Positions 6,062 to 9,267 of a stretch of DNA of 9,267 nucleotides are shown piece by piece. The DNA is from an uncultured Porphyromonadaceae bacterium. GTDB taxonomy: Bacteria; Bacteroidota; Bacteroidia; Bacteroidales; Muribaculaceae. The stretch covers positions 1 to 9,267 of the forward strand of contig CAMWIF010000081.1 in assembly GCA_947174225.1 (NCBI GenBank). Direction: 5' to 3'. Made by a program: the position numbers and the translations under genes. The notes beneath the pieces were generated by a model. That model saw nothing but the letters and a program-made list of their open reading frames with translations, had not been told where the DNA came from and searched no databases. How positions within the stretch are numbered: position 1 is the first letter of the stretch; every line of letters begins with the position of its first letter.

Positions 6062-7333
6062 ATGAGTAATTATATCGACCTCCCTGCCTCGAAAAGCATA
6101 GGCGCACGTTTCCTCGCAGCCTCCTATTTCTCCGGAACTCTGCTCCAATGCCGTCAATTCAACGACTGCGACGACCTCAAAGTGATACAGAAGGCTCTCC
6201 AAGACCTCTACACGAGCTGTCAGAACGTAGCCGCCGAACCGACCGTACTCGACATTCACGCATCCGGCACAGCGTTCCGTTTTATGGCTGCAATCGCCAC
6301 CTCCACCCCCTCTGCCAACGTCATACTTACCGGCACACCGCGTCTGTGCTCACGTCCTATGACTCCTCTACTCGATGTGCTACGTCAAGCCGGTGCCCGG
6401 ATCGAAGCACTCGGAGAAAACGGCACGGGGGCCTACAAAATCAGCGGAGGGGCGCTTAAAGGGGGCGACTTCGAGATTCGGGGAGACGTCAGCTCACAGT
6501 TTATATCTGCCCTTATGTTGGCTGCTCCGACTTGGAAGGGAGGTATGCGTCTGCGCTTCACCACCCCACTCGTCTCGCGTCCGTATGCTGAGATGACAGC
6601 CAGTGTGATTCGCGATTTCGGAATAGAGGTGGAGCTTTCAGAAACGGGGGTGACAGTGAAAGAGGGGAAGTACATTGCACCCGCCAATTTCCGCGTGGAA
6701 GCTGACTGGAGCGCAGCGGGTTTCATCTACGAGGCAGCCGCATTCAAGTTGTGGTCCGTGTGGATTTCCGACCTTGTGAGTCCGGAAATCTCTATGCAGG
6801 GTGATGCCGCTACAGCCAAAATCTATCGCAGACTCGGGGTGAAATCAGAGTTCAAAGAAGACTGTGCCGAAATACAACGCTATTACGATCTCCCCGACGA
6901 CCTCAATCTCGACCTCACCCATAATCCCGACTTAGTGCCAGCTTTGATGCTCAGTTGCGCTTTCAACACTGTCCGCTTCCATTTTACAGGTGTGCGTAAC
7001 CTCCGGCTCAAGGAATCCGACCGTCTCGCGGCTATGCAGACAGAGTTGATGAAGTTCGGCTTCCCCATAAAGGTAGGTGAGGATTATATAGAATGGCAAG
7101 GTGGTGTGTGGTCACACGACCACGATTTCGTGATCGAAACCTACGATGACCACCGCATTGCTATGGCATTCGCGATAAGCGCACTGCGCAAAGGGACGGT
7201 CAAAATCGCCAATCCCGATGTGGTTGACAAATCCTTCGCCAATTTCTGGGAACAGCTGCCCAAACTCGGCTTGAAATGCAAGCGCGAAGGCAACATAATG
7301 ATTGTGGAGAAAGAGGATAATTGGCTTTACTAA
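6062..7333 (+). CDS. aroA: 3-phosphoshikimate 1-carboxyvinyltransferase (EPSP synthase)
   Basis: Sixth step of the shikimate pathway: joins shikimate 3-phosphate and phosphoenolpyruvate to make EPSP, in the cytoplasm. 423 residues, close to the usual 427. Seen: LPASKSIGARFL (7-18) with K11, S12 and R16; CDDLK (36-40); SGTAFR (68-73); TGTPRLCSRPM (90-100); VSSQFISAL (143-151); DWSAA (215-219); PDLVPAL (289-295), aligning with the catalytic Asp region; LKESDRL (316-322); TYDDHRIAMAF (360-370); and VDKSFANF (388-395) with K390. These cover both inside-out barrel domains. The usual GNAGTAMRP loop reads HASGTAFRF, with Phe where the E. coli enzyme has P101, a position linked to glyphosate response; this may be lineage-typical. 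The frame is open upstream to 5879, but only the ATG at 6062 gives the family N-terminus and avoids overlapping queA. Likely co-transcribed with queA. Confidence 0.95.
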   Translation: MSNYIDLPASKSIGARFLAASYFSGTLLQCRQFNDCDDLKVIQKALQDLYTSCQNVAAEPTVLDIHASGTAFRFMAAIATSTPSANVILTGTPRLCSRPMTPLLDVLRQAGARIEALGENGTGAYKISGGALKGGDFEIRGDVSSQFISALMLAAPTWKGGMRLRFTTPLVSRPYAEMTASVIRDFGIEVELSETGVTVKEGKYIAPANFRVEADWSAAGFIYEAAAFKLWSVWISDLVSPEISMQGDAATAKIYRRLGVKSEFKEDCAEIQRYYDLPDDLNLDLTHNPDLVPALMLSCAFNTVRFHFTGVRNLRLKESDRLAAMQTELMKFGFPIKVGEDYIEWQGGVWSHDHDFVIETYDDHRIAMAFAISALRKGTVKIANPDVVDKSFANFWEQLPKLGLKCKREGNIMIVEKEDNWLY

Positions 7334-7345
7334 AACCTTTCCTTA

Positions 7346-7422
7346 TCTCTGGAAACCCTCATCTTTAATCTCCTAAAGCTCGTATCTTCAATCTCTGGAT
7401 ACTCGTATCTTTAATCTCTTGA
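7346..7422. repeat. Tandem 23-bp direct repeat, about 3.4 copies
   Basis: Units at 7346-7368, 7369-7391 and 7392-7414, plus a partial one at 7415-7422, share the start TCTC and the end CTC-x-TATCTTTAA with a few substitutions. Each contains TATCTTTA/TATCTTCA or a near variant. The array begins 13 bases after the aroA stop and ends 37 bases before the next start codon. No gene or hairpin explains it. Confidence 0.75.
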
Positions 7423-7458
7423 ATCAAGTTTTACAAACTCTAACTCTATCGAAATAAA

Positions 7459-7947
7459 ATGAGAGGAGCATTAGTGATATTCGCAGCGATGGTAGTAATA
7501 GGCATTGCGCTTTATCTAATCGATATATTTTACTATCGTCGTAAGCAACCTACACAACAAGTAAATAAAAGTGATGACACATTATCATCACCCACAGGGT
7601 CACAAACCTCTGACAATATACCCGCTCCAACAGCTCTAACCGCCTCTACCGGTGATGATGGAGGTGAGGGTTGCTGTGGAATGCATATGGTATGTGAAAA
7701 AACCAACCTCTCCCCTCTCACGGGAGAGATAGTATATTACGACGACGAGGAACTCGACCGTTTCCGTGGCCGTGAGCCTGAGAGCTACACAGCGGAAGAA
7801 ACGGAGGAGTTCCGAGACGTATTAATGACCCTCTTGCCGGAAGACGTAGCCGGCTGGAGTCGAAGCATACAAGTAAGGGAAATCGCTCTCCCCACCGAAG
7901 TGCGCGATGAGCTCCTCCTCATCGTCAGCGAGCTCCGCCACCTCTGA
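7459..7947 (+). CDS. Conserved single-pass membrane protein with CCGMHxVC motif
   Basis: Protein of 162 residues, function unknown. Residues 4-24 are a strongly hydrophobic segment (LVIFAAMVVIGIALYLIDIF), followed by YYRRK, so it is an inner-membrane protein whose C-terminal part is probably cytoplasmic. Residues 30-70 are a Ser/Thr/Pro-rich linker. A cluster CCGMHMVCEK (72-81) has three Cys and one His and could bind a metal or form a disulfide. The acidic region YYDDEELDRFRGRE (93-106) and the C-terminal half (ETEEFRDVLMTLLPEDVAGWSRS, then a helix ending RDELLLIV) look well folded. Similar proteins recur in Bacteroidales, in my recollection near aroA, and are sometimes loosely labelled phospholipase; I see no support for that label. 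The start follows a GAAATAAA leader. The 125-base gap from aroA leaves operon membership open. Confidence 0.8.
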   Translation: MRGALVIFAAMVVIGIALYLIDIFYYRRKQPTQQVNKSDDTLSSPTGSQTSDNIPAPTALTASTGDDGGEGCCGMHMVCEKTNLSPLTGEIVYYDDEELDRFRGREPESYTAEETEEFRDVLMTLLPEDVAGWSRSIQVREIALPTEVRDELLLIVSELRHL

Positions 7948-7986
7948 GAAATATCCATACCTATACCCACTACAAAACTTGACTCT

Positions 7987-9267
7987 ATGGAAAAACTGGA
8001 TTACCCTGTCAGCACCGCCAATTTTGAAAGAATCCGCACAGAAGGCTTTATCTATGTTGACAAAACGCAATATATATATTCTCTTGTCAGCAAGTCGGGT
8101 TTCTACTTTCTGAGTCGGCCACGCCGATTTGGGAAAAGCTTGCTATTGTCTACCATAGAGTCTTACTTCTTAGGCAAAAAAGATTTGTTCAAAGGATTGG
8201 CAATCGATAATTTGAAATCCGGAGAATGGCTGTCCTATCCCGTATTGCATCTTGATTTGAGCGGCAAAGCTTACGTTGATAAAAATAGCCTCACAAGCCT
8301 TCTTGATATGCACCTCCAAGCGTGGGAAGCAGAGTATGGAATTAGTAACCCCCGTCAAGCTGTAGATGAGAGATTCAATGTGGTTATTGAGACAGTGGCA
8401 GCAAAGAGTGGGAAAAAGGTTGTGGTATTAGTCGATGAATATGACAGTCCACTTTCAGATTCAATCGGAAACGAAGAGTTACAAGAACTTTTTCGCAACC
8501 AACTTCACGGATTCTATTCCGTGCTCAAGAAAACTGAGAAGCATATCCAATTCTGTATGCTTACAGGAGTAACTAAATTTGGTAAAGTATCAGTATTCAG
8601 CGGATTGAATAATCTGCGCGACATATCTCTTGAAAACAAATATGCCGGCATTTGCGGTGTAACAGAAGAGGAGCTGCATAAATATTTTATGTCTGGAATC
8701 GAAGACTTGGCTGACGCGGAGGGCTGGAATGTGGAAGAGACCTTAGAGCGATTAAAATTCAATTATGACGGCTACCACTTCTCCAAATCTCTCCTTGATG
8801 TCTACAATCCCTATAGTGTCATTAATGCTCTCGCCAAACAGGAAATTGCTGATTACTGGTGCGCGTCAGGGATGCCGACCCTTCTTTCCAAGTCGCTGAA
8901 GAACACCGATTATAATTTGGAAAAACTCAACGGTATTATGGTTTCCAACCAGATGCTCGGCAATCTCTCCGTTTATCAGACAGAACCTGTTGCCCTCTTT
9001 TATCAGACCGGCTATCTTACCATAAAATCCTACGACCGTTCAACAAATCTATTCACACTCGGCTACCCCAACAGAGAAGTAGAACGTGGCATCTTAGGTG
9101 ACATTCTTAAACTCTATGTGCCCGACTACGGAGACGTCAACGTAGCGATCACCCTTATGCGTGAAAGTCTGAAAAGAGGAGAGCCGAATAAATTCATAGA
9201 TCAGCTTAAAGTCTTCTTAGCAGGTATCCCATCAAAACTACGTACAAGAATAGCCCGATACGAAAAC
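7987..9267 (+). CDS. AAA-ATPase-like / DUF1703 PD-(D/E)XK family protein, 3' partial
   Basis: Open from ATG 7987 to the right edge (427 codons, no stop). The product begins MEKLDYPVSTANFERIRTEG, then YVDKTQYIYSLVS, the typical opening of the AAA-ATPase-like family found in many copies in Bacteroidales. The P-loop is degenerate: FLSRPRRFGKSLLLST (41-56), with K50 and S51 but only a partial Gly pattern. Walker B is VVVLVDEYDSPL with D150 and E151, and MLTGVTKFGKVS (191-202) is the conserved segment after it. NYDGYHF and VYNPYSV also fit the family, and the last residues (FIDQLKVFLAGIP) enter the C-terminal region. Full-length members run to roughly 520 residues and end in a PD-(D/E)XK nuclease-like fold whose catalytic motifs would fall beyond this window. 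Biological role is not established; nuclease or mobile-element links are predictions. It starts 39 bases after the membrane protein. Confidence 0.9.
   Translation, partial: MEKLDYPVSTANFERIRTEGFIYVDKTQYIYSLVSKSGFYFLSRPRRFGKSLLLSTIESYFLGKKDLFKGLAIDNLKSGEWLSYPVLHLDLSGKAYVDKNSLTSLLDMHLQAWEAEYGISNPRQAVDERFNVVIETVAAKSGKKVVVLVDEYDSPLSDSIGNEELQELFRNQLHGFYSVLKKTEKHIQFCMLTGVTKFGKVSVFSGLNNLRDISLENKYAGICGVTEEELHKYFMSGIEDLADAEGWNVEETLERLKFNYDGYHFSKSLLDVYNPYSVINALAKQEIADYWCASGMPTLLSKSLKNTDYNLEKLNGIMVSNQMLGNLSVYQTEPVALFYQTGYLTIKSYDRSTNLFTLGYPNREVERGILGDILKLYVPDYGDVNVAITLMRESLKRGEPNKFIDQLKVFLAGIPSKLRTRIARYEN

Noticed and set aside
7346..7422. Tandem repeats as a small CRISPR array
   Set aside because: The units are contiguous with no unique spacers, and no cas gene is nearby.

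Overview
The window looks like a chromosomal segment from a gut Bacteroidales bacterium, possibly of the Muribaculaceae/Prevotella/Bacteroides type; the genus is inference. Supporting signs are Bacteroidetes-type promoters (TTTG, about 20 bp, TAnnTTTG) in front of the tRNA and several genes, start codons preceded by A-rich leaders rather than strong Shine-Dalgarno sites, a Bacteroidales-style C-terminal tail (VYDLKGN...GIYIINGKK) on a secreted protein, and a 3' gene of the AAA-ATPase-like/PD-(D/E)XK family that is very common in this order.

Region 1 (1-4393) is a small redox/hydrolase cluster around an AraC-type regulator. A flavin reductase-like protein and an aldo/keto reductase form a tight two-gene unit closed by a strong terminator (1610-1645). 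The regulator is read leftward (1679-2590). Divergent from it are an exported alpha/beta hydrolase with Cys at the nucleophile position and an exported cyclophilin-fold protein. The 158-base divergent spacer holds two -7 boxes and an inverted pair of GGGTAA sites that is a good candidate operator. The regulator carries a Cys-x-Cys in its sensor domain. The working hypothesis is a stress- or metabolite-induced detoxification locus, but no substrate can be named.

Region 2 (4394-4761) is noncoding. It holds the terminator of the cyclophilin gene, a near-perfect long hairpin that probably ends the leftward tRNA-Val(UAC) transcript, the tRNA itself, and two divergent promoters whose -33 and -7 elements interleave, one for the tRNA and one probably for queA.

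Region 3 (4762-7947) is housekeeping: a QueA-family enzyme (queuosine in tRNA) with a Bacteroidetes-type insertion, an EPSP synthase (aroA, shikimate pathway) 28 bases later, three and a half copies of an AT-rich 23-bp tandem repeat, and a single-pass membrane protein with a CCGMHxVC motif. Region 4 (7987-9267) is the first 427 codons of a DUF1703-family AAA-like protein whose C-terminal nuclease motifs lie beyond the window.

Nothing here is clearly a phage, insertion sequence, CRISPR array or known defence island. The best candidates for something undescribed are the AraC-centred redox cluster with its inverted operator and the 23-bp repeats after aroA.
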